A stretch of 64,000 nt of DNA from Streptomyces smaragdinus (GTDB taxonomy: Bacteria; Actinomycetota; Actinomycetes; Streptomycetales; Streptomycetaceae): contig NZ_WEGJ01000014.1 of NCBI RefSeq assembly GCF_009604385.1, positions 85,854 through 149,853 of the forward strand. Reading direction: 5' to 3'. Position 1 is the first letter of the stretch; the number at the start of each line of letters is the position of its first letter. The notes beneath the pieces are model-generated. The model saw nothing but the letters and a program-made list of their open reading frames with translations, was not told the DNA's origin and searched no databases. The translations under genes and the position numbers were made by a program. Below, in pieces: positions 26,664 through 35,442 of this stretch.

Positions 26664-29075
26664 ATGACTACTGAGTCCATGCCGATCACACCGCACACGC
26701 TGCCCGTCCTCCCGCTCGACGACGAGGTCGTGCTCCCCGGCATGGTCGTGCCGCTGGACCTCACCGACTCCGAGGTGCGGGCCGCCGTCGAGGCCGCGCA
26801 GGCCGTCGCCCGGCAGACGGGACGGAAGCCGAAGGTGCTCCTGGTCCCCCGGGTCGTCGGCTCGTACGCCGGGATCGGCGTCCTCGGGCGGATCGAACAG
26901 GTGGGACGGCTGGCGGACGGTGACCCCGGCGCCCTCATCCGGGGCATCAGCCGGATCAGGATCGGCGCCGGTACGACGGGGCCCGGCGCGGCCCTGTGGG
27001 TGGAGGGCACGGACGTCGACGACAGCGCGCCCGAGCCGCTGCCCGGCTCCGTGACGGAGCTGATGAAGGAGTACAAGGCGGTCGCCGCCGAGTGGCTGCG
27101 CAAGCGCGGCGCCTGGCAGGTCATCGACCGCGTGCAGCAGATCGACGACCCCGGCCAGCTGGCCGACAACTCCGGCTACTCGCCGTTCCTCAGCACCGAG
27201 CAGCGCGTCGAGCTGCTGGAGACCACCGACCCGGTGGCCCGGCTCAAGCAGGCGACCGCCTGGCTGAAGGAGCACGTGGCGGAGCAGGACGTCGCCGAGT
27301 CCATCGCCAAGGACGTCCAGGAGGGCGTCGACAAGCAGCAGCGCGAGTTCCTGCTGCGCCGCCAGCTCGAGGCCGTACGCAAGGAGCTGCGCGAGCTGAA
27401 CGGCGAGCCCGAGGGCGAGGAGAGCGACGACTACCGGGCCCGCGTCGAGGCCGCCGACCTCCCGGAGAAGGTCCGCGAGGCGGCCCTCAAGGAGGTCGAC
27501 AAGCTGGAGCGCTCGTCCGACCAGTCCCCCGAGGGCGGCTGGATCCGCACCTGGCTCGACACCGTCCTCGAGCTCCCCTGGAGCGAGCGGACGGAGGACG
27601 CGTACGACATCAGGGCCGCGCGGGCGGTGCTGGACGCCGACCACGCCGGGCTGGACGACGTGAAGGAACGCATCACGGAGTATCTGGCCGTGCGCAAGCG
27701 CCGCGCCGACCGCGGGCTGGGCCTCGTCGGCGGACGCCGGGGCGGTGCCGTGCTGGCCCTCGTCGGGCCTCCCGGCGTCGGCAAGACGTCCCTGGGCGAG
27801 TCCGTGGCCAAGGCCATGGGGCGGAAGTTCGTTCGCGTCGCCCTCGGCGGCGTGCGGGACGAGGCGGAGATCCGCGGGCACCGGCGGACGTACGTCGGCG
27901 CGCTGCCGGGCCGTATCGTCCGGGCGATCAAGGAGGCCGGGTCGATGAACCCCGTCGTCCTCCTCGACGAGATCGACAAGGTCGGCTCCGACTTCCGCGG
28001 CGACCCCGCCGCGGCCCTGCTGGAGGTCCTGGACCCGGCGCAGAACCACACGTTCCGCGACCACTACCTCGAGGTCGAACTCGACCTCTCCGACGTCGTC
28101 TTCCTGGCCACCGCCAACGTGCTGGAGGCCATCCCGGAGGCGCTGCTGGACCGGATGGAGCTCGTCCGGCTCGACGGCTACACCGAGGACGAGAAGGTCG
28201 TCATCGCCCGCGACCACCTGCTGCCCCGGCAGCTGGAGCGCGCGGGTCTGGCGGACGGCGAGGTCGTGCTGGAGGACGAGGCGCTGCGCAAGCTGGCGGG
28301 CGAGTACACCCGGGAGGCGGGTGTGCGGACCCTGGAGCGGGCGGTCGCCCGGCTGCTGCGGAAGATCGCGGCGCAGCACGAGCTGGGGGATGCCGAGCTC
28401 CCGTACACGGTGGGCGTGGAGCAGCTGCGCCCGCTCATCGGGCGGCCGCACTTCACCCCGGAGGCGCTGCAGGAGCCGGAGGAGCGGCGGACGGCGGTCC
28501 CGGGTGTGGCCACGGGGCTGGCGGTGACCGGCGCGGGCGGTGACGTGCTCTACATCGAGGCGTCGCTGGCCGACCCCGAGTCCGGTGCCTCCGGGCTGAC
28601 CCTCACGGGCCAGCTGGGCGACGTGATGAAGGAGTCCGCGCACATCGCGCTCTCCTTCCTGCGCTCGCACGGCGCCGAACTGGAGCTGCCCGTCGGTGAT
28701 CTGAAGGACCGCGGCATCCACCTGCACGTACCGGCGGGCGCCGTCCCGAAGGACGGGCCGAGCGCGGGCATCACCATGACGACCGCCCTGGCGTCGCTGC
28801 TCAGCGGCCGGCAGGTGCGGGCGGACCTGGCGATGACCGGTGAGGTCTCGCTGACCGGGCGGGTGCTGCCGGTGGGCGGCATCAAGCAGAAGCTGCTCGC
28901 GGCGCACCGGGCCGGTGTCCGGACGGTGATCATCTCCAAGCGCAACGAGCCCGACCTGGACGATCTGCCCGCGGAGGTCCTGAAGGAGCTCGAGGTGCAC
29001 ACGGTGAGCGATGTCCGCAAGGTGCTGGAGCTGGCCCTGACGCCGGCGACGGCCGAGGTGCCGGTCGCCGCGTAA
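26664..29075 (+). CDS. lon: ATP-dependent Lon protease
   Basis: 803 residues from ATG 26664, which has GAAGGGGAG just upstream; an upstream TTG lacks one. Order: N-terminal LAN substrate-binding domain (LPVLPLDDEVVLPGM), coiled coil, AAA+ module with Walker A GPPGVGKTSLG and Walker B VVLLDEIDKVG, and a protease domain with catalytic S700 in PKDGPSAG and K743 in VGGIKQK. It degrades misfolded and regulatory proteins in the cytoplasm. It is a single-gene unit under a HAIR operator and ends before a hairpin terminator. Confidence 0.98.
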   Translation: MTTESMPITPHTLPVLPLDDEVVLPGMVVPLDLTDSEVRAAVEAAQAVARQTGRKPKVLLVPRVVGSYAGIGVLGRIEQVGRLADGDPGALIRGISRIRIGAGTTGPGAALWVEGTDVDDSAPEPLPGSVTELMKEYKAVAAEWLRKRGAWQVIDRVQQIDDPGQLADNSGYSPFLSTEQRVELLETTDPVARLKQATAWLKEHVAEQDVAESIAKDVQEGVDKQQREFLLRRQLEAVRKELRELNGEPEGEESDDYRARVEAADLPEKVREAALKEVDKLERSSDQSPEGGWIRTWLDTVLELPWSERTEDAYDIRAARAVLDADHAGLDDVKERITEYLAVRKRRADRGLGLVGGRRGGAVLALVGPPGVGKTSLGESVAKAMGRKFVRVALGGVRDEAEIRGHRRTYVGALPGRIVRAIKEAGSMNPVVLLDEIDKVGSDFRGDPAAALLEVLDPAQNHTFRDHYLEVELDLSDVVFLATANVLEAIPEALLDRMELVRLDGYTEDEKVVIARDHLLPRQLERAGLADGEVVLEDEALRKLAGEYTREAGVRTLERAVARLLRKIAAQHELGDAELPYTVGVEQLRPLIGRPHFTPEALQEPEERRTAVPGVATGLAVTGAGGDVLYIEASLADPESGASGLTLTGQLGDVMKESAHIALSFLRSHGAELELPVGDLKDRGIHLHVPAGAVPKDGPSAGITMTTALASLLSGRQVRADLAMTGEVSLTGRVLPVGGIKQKLLAAHRAGVRTVIISKRNEPDLDDLPAEVLKELEVHTVSDVRKVLELALTPATAEVPVAA

Positions 29076-29092
29076 CGGCCCCCGGCATGGTT

Positions 29093-29134
29093 CCGCCGGC
29101 CTTCCTGGAGGAGCAGCTCCGGGAAGGCCGGCGG
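29093..29134 (+). terminator. Hairpin terminator after lon
   Basis: CCGCCGGCCTTCC (29093-29105) pairs with GGAAGGCCGGCGG (29122-29134) around a 16-base loop, and TTTC follows soon after. It starts 18 bases after the lon stop. It could also end transcription of the convergent muramidase gene. Confidence 0.8.
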
Positions 29135-29171
29135 CGTTTCGAACGGCTGACGCGGGGAGGAGGGGAAGGCG

Positions 29172-29999
29172 TCAGCCGTTGGCCAGGGCCTGGACGCGGT
29201 CGTAGGCGCCGTTGAACTTGTTGTGGTCGCCGACGGTCGGACCGGTCGAGGTGTACTGCCACATGGTGTAGAAGGGCCAGCCGGCCGGCAGGGTGCCGGG
29301 CGAGGAGGCGTAACGGGCGATCCACAGCGGGTGGTTGGTCGCGAAGCCGCCGTAGTTGCCGGTGCAGGTGGTCCACCAGTCGGTGGTCGAGTAGATCACC
29401 GCGTAGCGGCCGGTGCGCGACTTGTAGGTGTTGAGGAAGTCGCGGATCCAGGTGACCATCCCGCTCTGCGACTTGCCGTAGCAGGTCGCGCCGTACGGGT
29501 TGTACTCGATGTCGAGCGCGCCCGGCAGGGTCTTGCCGTCGCGGGACCAGCCGCCGCCGTGGTCGACGAAGTAGTTGGCCTGGTTGGTGCCCGAGGACAC
29601 GTCCGGCGTCGCGAAGTGGTACGAGCCGCGGATCATGCCGACGTTGTACGAGCCGTTGTACTGCTGCGTGAAGTACGTGTTCTGGTAGTAGTTGCCCTCG
29701 GTGGCCTTGACGTAGGCCCAGCGGACTCCGCTGTTCCACAGCGTGGACCAGGCGACGTTCCCCTGGTGGCTGCTGACGTCGACGCCCTCGACGGTGGCCT
29801 GGGTGGAGTTGGGGGCCTCACCCGTGCCCGGTTCGTACTTCTCGACGGTCATACCCATGTACGCCTCGCCGCGCTCCGGTCCGTCGGCGGCCTGCGCCGG
29901 GACGACCAGGGCGGTGAGCATGCCCAGGGCGGTGAGCACCGTGCCGATCACGGCGGCGAGGGGTCTGTGCGGGACGCGCGATCCGATGGAGTGGGACAT
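29172..29999 (-). CDS. Secreted GH25 muramidase (cellosyl type)
   Basis: 275 residues. A signal peptide ends near ALVVPAQAADG (residue ~38). The GH25 domain shows GVDVSSHQGNV, YVKATEGNYYQN, GSYHFA and the catalytic D-x-E in GALDIEYN, ending with WQYTSTGPTVG and DRVQALANG. It hydrolyses the MurNAc-GlcNAc bond in peptidoglycan outside the cell, for wall turnover or lysis of competitors. There is no wall-binding module, as in Streptomyces cellosyl enzymes. Two DasR-like palindromes lie 160-320 bases upstream. Confidence 0.93.
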   Translation of the reverse strand: MSHSIGSRVPHRPLAAVIGTVLTALGMLTALVVPAQAADGPERGEAYMGMTVEKYEPGTGEAPNSTQATVEGVDVSSHQGNVAWSTLWNSGVRWAYVKATEGNYYQNTYFTQQYNGSYNVGMIRGSYHFATPDVSSGTNQANYFVDHGGGWSRDGKTLPGALDIEYNPYGATCYGKSQSGMVTWIRDFLNTYKSRTGRYAVIYSTTDWWTTCTGNYGGFATNHPLWIARYASSPGTLPAGWPFYTMWQYTSTGPTVGDHNKFNGAYDRVQALANG

Positions 30000-30160
30000 G
30001 CGGGATACCTCCGGGGAGTGGGGCCTCGGGGGCCGGCCGGCGGTACGGCTGGGGGGAGCCGACCGGTCGATCGGTAGATCTACATGACCATGCCATTACT
30101 GGTGCCGCACTGACGGTAGGCGGAGGGGGCGCCCCTGCGGAAGGGGGTCCGGGGGGTGCC

Positions 30161-30176
30161 GTTGGTCTACGCCAGT
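30161..30176. promoter_or_regulatory. DasR-like palindrome (dre candidate) upstream of the GH25 gene
   Basis: GTTGGTCTACGCCAGT matches the 16-base dre consensus ACTGGTCTAGACCAGT at 12 positions, including TGGTCTA and CCAGT. DasR represses amino-sugar and chitin genes in Streptomyces, and a wall hydrolase releasing GlcNAc fits that regulon. The otherwise gene-free stretch 30000-30343 also contains GTCTAC-gcca-GTAGAC, which overlaps this site. Confidence 0.4.
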
Positions 30177-30299
30177 AGACCCCTGCCGGAGCTGCGGTTT
30201 AGGCGGGTCGCTGAAGAAAACTTTCACGCTTTGAAGGCGGGAAACCCGTGCTGACGTGCCTTGGCCCGGAGCCAGTGAAAAACGCAACCGTGCGGCAGG

Positions 30300-30315
30300 A
30301 ATGGTGTGGACCACC
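30300..30315. promoter_or_regulatory. Second DasR-like palindrome
   Basis: AATGGTGTGGACCACC contains TGGT and GGACCA arms around a two-base centre and matches most of the dre consensus. It is 139 bases from the first site, start to start, and lies between the GH25 promoter region and the 3' end of the PP2C-like gene. A partial GGACCACC repeat follows directly. Confidence 0.35.
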
Positions 30316-30343
30316 TGAGGACCACCTGTCCCGTACGGCCCAC

Positions 30344-31189
30344 TCACCACTCCACGAACACCGCCGTGGCATCGTCGTGCCGCTTCCCCCGCGGATGGGC
30401 GACCCCGTCCGGATCGGCGGACTCCGCGGCCCGGATCCGCCGTACGACGGCTTCCCCGCCCTCCTTGCCGAGCGCGGCCAGAAGGCTCGCCCAGTCACCG
30501 AGGCGCAGCACCTCGGCGTACCGCGTCGCCCCGTCGGTCAGCGCGGCGAGCGCCGTCACCTCCGCCCGCGGCAGCGCGCCGGCGACGGCCCGCGCGGCGA
30601 CGGCGGGATCGGCGGCGGCGGTGAAGAACCCGCCCTCGGCGTTGCGCAGGGCCTCGACCGCCCCCACGTACTCCCGCCGCGCCGCGGCCCGTTCCGGCGA
30701 CCCCTCGGGCAGCGCCCGCACCGCCGCCCGCAGGGCCCGCACGCCCTCGGGCAGTTCGTTCAGCCGCCGGTCGAGCAGCGCCGTCACACCCCCGTCCGCC
30801 CCCGCGACCAGCAACGCCGCGTCGGACAGCACCAGATACTCCACCCGCTCGTCGTCCCACCGGGCCAGCGCCACCGTCGCCTGCGGCGTCCGCACATGCG
30901 TCAGATCGCACCCCGGCCCGTGCGCCGCGGCGGTCCGCGCGACGCCCTCCGCCAGCGCCTCCCGCGGCGAGCCGTCCCGCCGGGCCAGCGCCTCGAGGAC
31001 CGCGCCCCCGAGCCGGGCGCAGAACCACGGCACGTCGTGCACACATCCCGTCAGCCCGTCCCGCGGCGGCGTCACCCCGTCCAGCACGACGACCACGCCG
31101 CCGCGCCCGCCCGCCGGCACCGCCGCCGCCGCGAAGTCCTCGTTGGGCCTGCCGGGTTCGCCCGCCTCACTGACCAGGTCGATACGCAT
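30344..31189 (-). CDS. PP2C-like phosphatase-fold protein
   Basis: 281 residues from ATG 31189 (MRIDLVSEAG), preceded by GGGGAT. PP2C features: PNEDFAAAA, VVVLDGVTPP for a metal-binding Asp, LVLSDAALLV, LAALTDGATRY, and the C-terminal HDDATAVFVEW. Residue spacing is looser than in canonical PPM phosphatases, so activity on phospho-Ser/Thr is likely but not certain. Cytoplasmic, no TM segment. A divergent CvnA-like gene begins 192 bases away. Confidence 0.75.
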   Translation of the reverse strand: MRIDLVSEAGEPGRPNEDFAAAAVPAGGRGGVVVVLDGVTPPRDGLTGCVHDVPWFCARLGGAVLEALARRDGSPREALAEGVARTAAAHGPGCDLTHVRTPQATVALARWDDERVEYLVLSDAALLVAGADGGVTALLDRRLNELPEGVRALRAAVRALPEGSPERAAARREYVGAVEALRNAEGGFFTAAADPAVAARAVAGALPRAEVTALAALTDGATRYAEVLRLGDWASLLAALGKEGGEAVVRRIRAAESADPDGVAHPRGKRHDDATAVFVEW

Positions 31190-31381
31190 GATCCCCAGTC
31201 TGCCCGAGCGCCGACCGGCGTCACCCGCCCGGGGGAATCCGACAGGCCCTCGGTATGGCACGCATATCACGCATCACACTCGATCGGGTGAGCCTTGCGC
31301 ATATGCACCAACCGCCTCCACGGCCCCTGCGATCGTCGGTGACCGGGCCACGGGGGACTCCCCCCGGGGATAGGAGCTCGG

Positions 31382-32881
31382 GTGCACACGGACGAGATGG
31401 CACACACCGGACGGGCCGCCGCACGGCGCGTACGCCGCCGCGCGCCGGTGAGGCTGCGCGCCGCCCTGGGGGTGGTGGGCGCCGCGGTCGCGGTGGCGGC
31501 CGCGCCCGGGATCGCCGCCTCGTACCGGGCGACGGACACCGGCGCCGGTCCGGCGGCGCGCGCGGAGGCCCTGGGCGGACTCCAGCTGCAGGGCGGCCTG
31601 CTGCTCCTCTGCCTGCTGCTCGCCGTCGGCGTCACGGCGTACGCCTGGCGCGCGGACGGCCGGCAGTCCGCCCAGGCCGCCGAGGCGCTGACCGCCCGGC
31701 TCGCCGAGACCCGCACCGAGCTGGCCGACGTCCGCGAGGCGCACACCGTCGAGCGGGACACCCTGCTGCGTGAACGCGCCGCGCTCACCCAGCGCATCGC
31801 CGCCCTGCAGGACAGCGTGCACGGCACGTTCGTCGGACTCTCCCGGCGCACCCTCGGCCTGGTCGAGCGCCAGCTCAGCTTCATCGACGCCCTCGAGGAG
31901 AACGAGCAGGACCCGGACGCCCTCGACACCCTCTTCAAGCTCGACCACCTCGCCGCCTGCATGCGCCGCCACAGCGAGAATCTGCTGGTGCTCGCCGGCG
32001 CCGACCAGCGCGGCGCCCAGCGCCGGCACGTCGCGCTGATCGACGTCCTGCGCGGCGCCGTCAGCGAGATCGAGGCGTACCACCGCGTCGTCATCCGCCC
32101 CGGCCTCCCCGAGGTGCGGCTGAACGGCTTCGCGTCCGGCGACGCCAGCCATCTCCTCGCCGAGCTGCTGGAGAACGCCACGGCCTGCTCCCCGCCGGCC
32201 GGCACGGTGGAGCTCGGCGGCCGGCTGCTGGACACCGGCGAGCTGACCCTCACCGTCCGGGACGAGGGCATCGGCATCACCCCGGCCGCGCGGCTCGCGG
32301 AGTTCAACGAGCGGCTCGGCGAGATCGAGCCGGGCCCCCCGCCGGGCGAGGAGCGCGGCCTCGGGCTGTACGTGGTGGCGCGGCTGGCCGGCCGGCACGG
32401 CGTCCGGGTCCGGCTGTACGGGAACGGCGCCGGCCTCACGGCGGAGGTCCGCGTCCCGGCCCGCCTGGTCGTCACCGCGCCCGATCCCGTCGCCCCCGTG
32501 GACCCCGCCGCGGCGCCCCGGTCGATGGTGCACGAGCCGGTGGAGCACGCCCGCGCGGCGGCGCCCCCCGCGCAGCCCGTACGCCCCCAGCCCGTCACCC
32601 CCGGCGGCCTGCCCCGGCGCACCCCGTCGGCCGCGCAGGGGATACCGCACCGGGCGCCGGCCCATCCGGTCTCGCCCAACGCCCCGGTGGACGCCGCCGA
32701 GGTGCGCCGCCGGCTGGCGGGCCTGCAGCAGGGGTCCCGGGAGGGCTGGCGCGCGGCCGCGGCCGAGGGCGGCGCGCTGCGGCGGGGCGTACCCCAGCAG
32801 GGGGTACGGGAGCGGGGCGTCCCGGACCGGGGCGTACCGGAACAGCGAGCGCTGCCACAGCGCGGGACCGACAGGACGTGA
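31382..32881 (+). CDS. CvnA-like membrane histidine-kinase-type ATPase
   Basis: 499 residues. Two TM helices near residues 25-45 and 62-82 (LQGGLLLLCLLLAVGVTAYA), then a coiled coil (~95-145), a dimerisation region without an obvious phospho-His, and a HATPase domain with LLAELLENATACSPP, VRDEGIGITPA and ERGLGLYVVARLA. It resembles CvnA of Streptomyces conservons, which signals to CvnB roadblock proteins and CvnD GTPases. A Pro/Arg-rich tail with repeated RGVP motifs ends the protein. The start is taken as the first GTG. The CvnB-like gene follows 8 bases later. Confidence 0.8.
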   Translation: MHTDEMAHTGRAAARRVRRRAPVRLRAALGVVGAAVAVAAAPGIAASYRATDTGAGPAARAEALGGLQLQGGLLLLCLLLAVGVTAYAWRADGRQSAQAAEALTARLAETRTELADVREAHTVERDTLLRERAALTQRIAALQDSVHGTFVGLSRRTLGLVERQLSFIDALEENEQDPDALDTLFKLDHLAACMRRHSENLLVLAGADQRGAQRRHVALIDVLRGAVSEIEAYHRVVIRPGLPEVRLNGFASGDASHLLAELLENATACSPPAGTVELGGRLLDTGELTLTVRDEGIGITPAARLAEFNERLGEIEPGPPPGEERGLGLYVVARLAGRHGVRVRLYGNGAGLTAEVRVPARLVVTAPDPVAPVDPAAAPRSMVHEPVEHARAAAPPAQPVRPQPVTPGGLPRRTPSAAQGIPHRAPAHPVSPNAPVDAAEVRRRLAGLQQGSREGWRAAAAEGGALRRGVPQQGVRERGVPDRGVPEQRALPQRGTDRT

Positions 32882-32889
32882 GGGGACAG

Positions 32890-33312
32890 ATGACCACCGC
32901 GACAGAGATCCACAACCTCCGCTGGCTGCTGGACAGCCTGGCCGTCGAGGCGCCCGGCGTGCGCTCGGTCGTCGTCGTCTCCTCGGACGGGCTGCCGCTG
33001 CTGTCCACCGACCCGGCGGCCGACGCGAACACCGAACTGGCCACCGTCGTCTCGGGTCTGGCGAGCCTCACGCTCGGCGCGGCGGAGCTGATGGACGGCG
33101 GTGCCGTCCGGCAGACGATGGTGGCCATGGACCAGGGCTGTCTGCTGGTGATGACGATCGGCGACGGCGCGCTGCTCGGCGTGCTCACCGCGCCGGAGGC
33201 GGACATGAGCGTGGTCTGCTATCACATGGCCCTGTTCGTCGGCCGCGTCGGCCATGTGCTGACGCCGCAGCTGCGCGGTCAGCTCCGGGCGTCGCTGTCG
33301 GCGGGGGTCTGA
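32890..33312 (+). CDS. Roadblock/LC7 protein (CvnB-like)
   Basis: 140 residues from ATG 32890, with GAGGGGA upstream. Roadblock fold: LRWLLDSLAVEAPGVRSVVVV, SSDGLPLLS and LLVMTIGDGALLGVL. CvnB proteins regulate a small GTPase (CvnD), with CvnC (DUF742) as a third partner. Here neither CvnC nor CvnD follows; the next gene is convergent and overlaps the 3' end by 34 bases. The pair may work with a GTPase encoded elsewhere. Confidence 0.88.
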   Translation: MTTATEIHNLRWLLDSLAVEAPGVRSVVVVSSDGLPLLSTDPAADANTELATVVSGLASLTLGAAELMDGGAVRQTMVAMDQGCLLVMTIGDGALLGVLTAPEADMSVVCYHMALFVGRVGHVLTPQLRGQLRASLSAGV

Positions 33313-33986
33313 GGGGCGTCGTCCGCCGGCGCCTTGCCGCCCGGGGTTTCCTCCGCCGGGGGCTTGCCGTCGTCCGGGGCTTCCGCTGCCGGCGGCTCAC
33401 CGTCACCGTTGAGCGCGTCCTCCGCCGCCGCCACGTCCGCGGGGGCCAGTTCGGCCAGCAGCTCCTCCGCCGCCGCCAGCTCCCGCTTCACCTGCCGTGC
33501 CCGGTCCCGGCGGCGCTCCGCCGTCCCCCGCTTCTTTTCCAGCGCCGTCCGCGCCTGTGACGCCCGGCGGTCCACCCGCCGTTCGGCGAGGAACAGCTCG
33601 CGCAGGATCAGCGCCTGGTGCTCCGACACGCGCACCAGCGCCGCGCTCCGCTCGAGGGCGTCCTCGGGGTCGCGGGCCAGCAGGACCCGCAGATAGGGGC
33701 TGAACCCGCCGCCCGACCGGTACTGTTCGCGCGCCAGCACCGCCGCCCGCCGCCGTCCGTCGGCCAGTTCGCCGCGGGCCCGGGCCAGCGCCCGGTCGGC
33801 CGCCGCGGTCCGCCGCTGCTGGACGGCCAGCTCCGCGGAGAGCGCGGCGTACTGCCGCTCGGCGGTCTGTCCGCGTTCGTACACCTGCTGGAACCGGCCG
33901 AGCACCCCGGCGGGCGGCTCCTGGGGGTCGGGGGCGGCGGCGGGGAGGGTGAGCAGGGCGGCGCACAGGGCGAGCAGCGGACGCAT
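33279..33986 (-). CDS. Secreted coiled-coil protein, unknown function
   Basis: 235 residues from ATG 33986, which gives a signal peptide MRPLLALCAALLTLPAA; an upstream start would add a basic stretch. Residues ~30-175 are a long alpha-helical coiled coil (RFQQVYERGQTAERQYAALS, then RAVLAREQ- and RDRARQVKRELAAAEE-type heptads), like the N-terminal parts of NlpC/P60 hydrolases. The C-terminus is an acidic Pro/Ala/Asp-rich tail instead of a catalytic domain. Perhaps a wall-hydrolase regulator. Its 3' end overlaps the roadblock gene. Confidence 0.7.
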   Translation of the reverse strand: MRPLLALCAALLTLPAAAPDPQEPPAGVLGRFQQVYERGQTAERQYAALSAELAVQQRRTAAADRALARARGELADGRRRAAVLAREQYRSGGGFSPYLRVLLARDPEDALERSAALVRVSEHQALILRELFLAERRVDRRASQARTALEKKRGTAERRRDRARQVKRELAAAEELLAELAPADVAAAEDALNGDGEPPAAEAPDDGKPPAEETPGGKAPADDAPQTPADSDARS

Positions 33987-34062
33987 ACCGGGGAGCGTCG
34001 CACGGCGGTCGCGCGCCGCGGCGGCAGCACGCGGGCCGATCATCAGATCGGCGGATGGTCCC

Positions 34063-35196
34063 TCACACCACCGGCAGCGCCAGCAGCGTCCCCGCCGACT
34101 GGGCGAACACCCGGTTCCCCGCCCCCGCCACCAGCCACGGCGCGGTGCTCCCGGGCGTCGGCATGATCGCCGCCGTGCCCCGCTGCAGGTCGCACAGCGC
34201 GAGCCCCTGCGAGCCGTCGGGCCCCAGGCCCACGCACGCCGTGCGGTGCTGGAGCACGGGGGCGGCGGGGGCCACCGGGCGGGTCTCGTCGGCCAGTACG
34301 GGCGTCGCCGCGCGGCGGCCGTCGGAGGCGGCGAGGGAGAGGAGCTGGGTGCCGTCGTGGGCGTAGACGCGGCCGTCGTGGTACGCGGGCTCGCCCCACG
34401 CCGGCCGGCCCCGCTCGCGCCAGCGCTCCCTGCCGTCGGGCAGGCCCAGGGACAGCAGGTCCGGCCCGCCCAGATACACGGCGAGTTCCCCGATCGCCGG
34501 GGTGAGCGGCCCGTCGCCCAGGTCCCGCAGCTGCCACAGCACCGCGCCCGTCTCCGCGTCCAGCGTGGCCACGTGCCCGGTGGCGTCGTCCACGACGAGC
34601 CGTCCCGCCGCGGAGGTGGCCTGCGGCGGCCGGGCCGGGTCCGGGTGTACGGGACAGGGCCGCGTCCACAGCACCGTCCCGGTGCGCAGGCTGACGGCGC
34701 GCAGCTCCCCGTTCCCGGTGAGCACGTACAGCGTGAACTGGTCCGCGGTCAGCAGCCGCTGCGCGGCGGCGCCGTAGGACGTCCAGTGCGGTTCGCCGTC
34801 GCGCGGGTCGAGGGCGTGCACCGCGCCCGCCGCGTCGGCGGCCACCAACAGCCCGGCTGCCGCCAGCATCCCCCGCCGCGCGTCGGCCTCGGGGAAGCCC
34901 CAGCCGGGCTCACCGGCCACCACGGTGCGGGTGGCGATGCCCCCGTCGCGGGCCGCGAACGCCACGCGCCGGGCCAGCGGCACGGGGGGCGGGGCGTCGT
35001 CGGCGGCCACTCCCGTCAGGCGCCAGAGGGGGTGGGGCGGGCCGGGTTCGTACGCCTTGATGGGCTCGGCGTGCCACGCCTCGGGGGGCCGCCCGTCCCG
35101 CCCGGCGATCAGCCACCAGGCGCCGGCGGCCCCGCCCCCGGCCAGCGCGGCCCCGCCCAGCAGCAGCACCCGGCGCCGCACGGATGTCACAGGCAT
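34063..35196 (-). CDS. PQQ-like beta-propeller protein with N-terminal membrane anchor
   Basis: 377 residues from ATG 35196. A basic N-terminus (RRRVLLLGGAALAGGGAAGA) forms a signal or anchor. The rest is a series of propeller blades with the PQQ-enzyme repeat pattern A-x-D-x-x-G-x-x-x-W: AVHALDPRDGEPHWTS, RAVSLRTGTVLWT, ATLDAETGAVLW and LGLPDGRERW. These proteins lack PQQ active-site residues and usually act as scaffolds on the outer face of the membrane. It follows the coiled-coil gene on the same strand, 76 bases upstream of it in transcription order. Confidence 0.8.
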   Translation of the reverse strand: MPVTSVRRRVLLLGGAALAGGGAAGAWWLIAGRDGRPPEAWHAEPIKAYEPGPPHPLWRLTGVAADDAPPPVPLARRVAFAARDGGIATRTVVAGEPGWGFPEADARRGMLAAAGLLVAADAAGAVHALDPRDGEPHWTSYGAAAQRLLTADQFTLYVLTGNGELRAVSLRTGTVLWTRPCPVHPDPARPPQATSAAGRLVVDDATGHVATLDAETGAVLWQLRDLGDGPLTPAIGELAVYLGGPDLLSLGLPDGRERWRERGRPAWGEPAYHDGRVYAHDGTQLLSLAASDGRRAATPVLADETRPVAPAAPVLQHRTACVGLGPDGSQGLALCDLQRGTAAIMPTPGSTAPWLVAGAGNRVFAQSAGTLLALPVV

Positions 35197-35442
35197 GACC
35201 CGCGGGTGCCGCGCCCGGACCCCCGGCCGGACGGGCGGGCCGGCCGGGGTGACCCCGCGGGCACCGCGAGGTGAACCCGGGTGAACGGCAGTGCGATCAA
35301 CGGGCACGTCATGGTCATGTGGCGATGCTACGGCGGAAGCCCGCCCTCCAGTCCCGTACGGCGAACCCGGTCTCCGCCAAGCCGTCCCCGGAGGCTGGCC
35401 AACGCCGTACCGGCGCGCCACACTGGCCAGCCGGAGGAAGAG

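Noticed and set aside
26574..29000. Long minus-strand open frame across lon
   Set aside because: Antisense shadow of lon produced by high GC; no recognisable domains.
31267..33255. Minus-strand open frame antisense to the CvnA/CvnB-like genes
   Set aside because: Ser/Arg/Pro-rich shadow translation; the plus-strand genes have clear HATPase and roadblock motifs.
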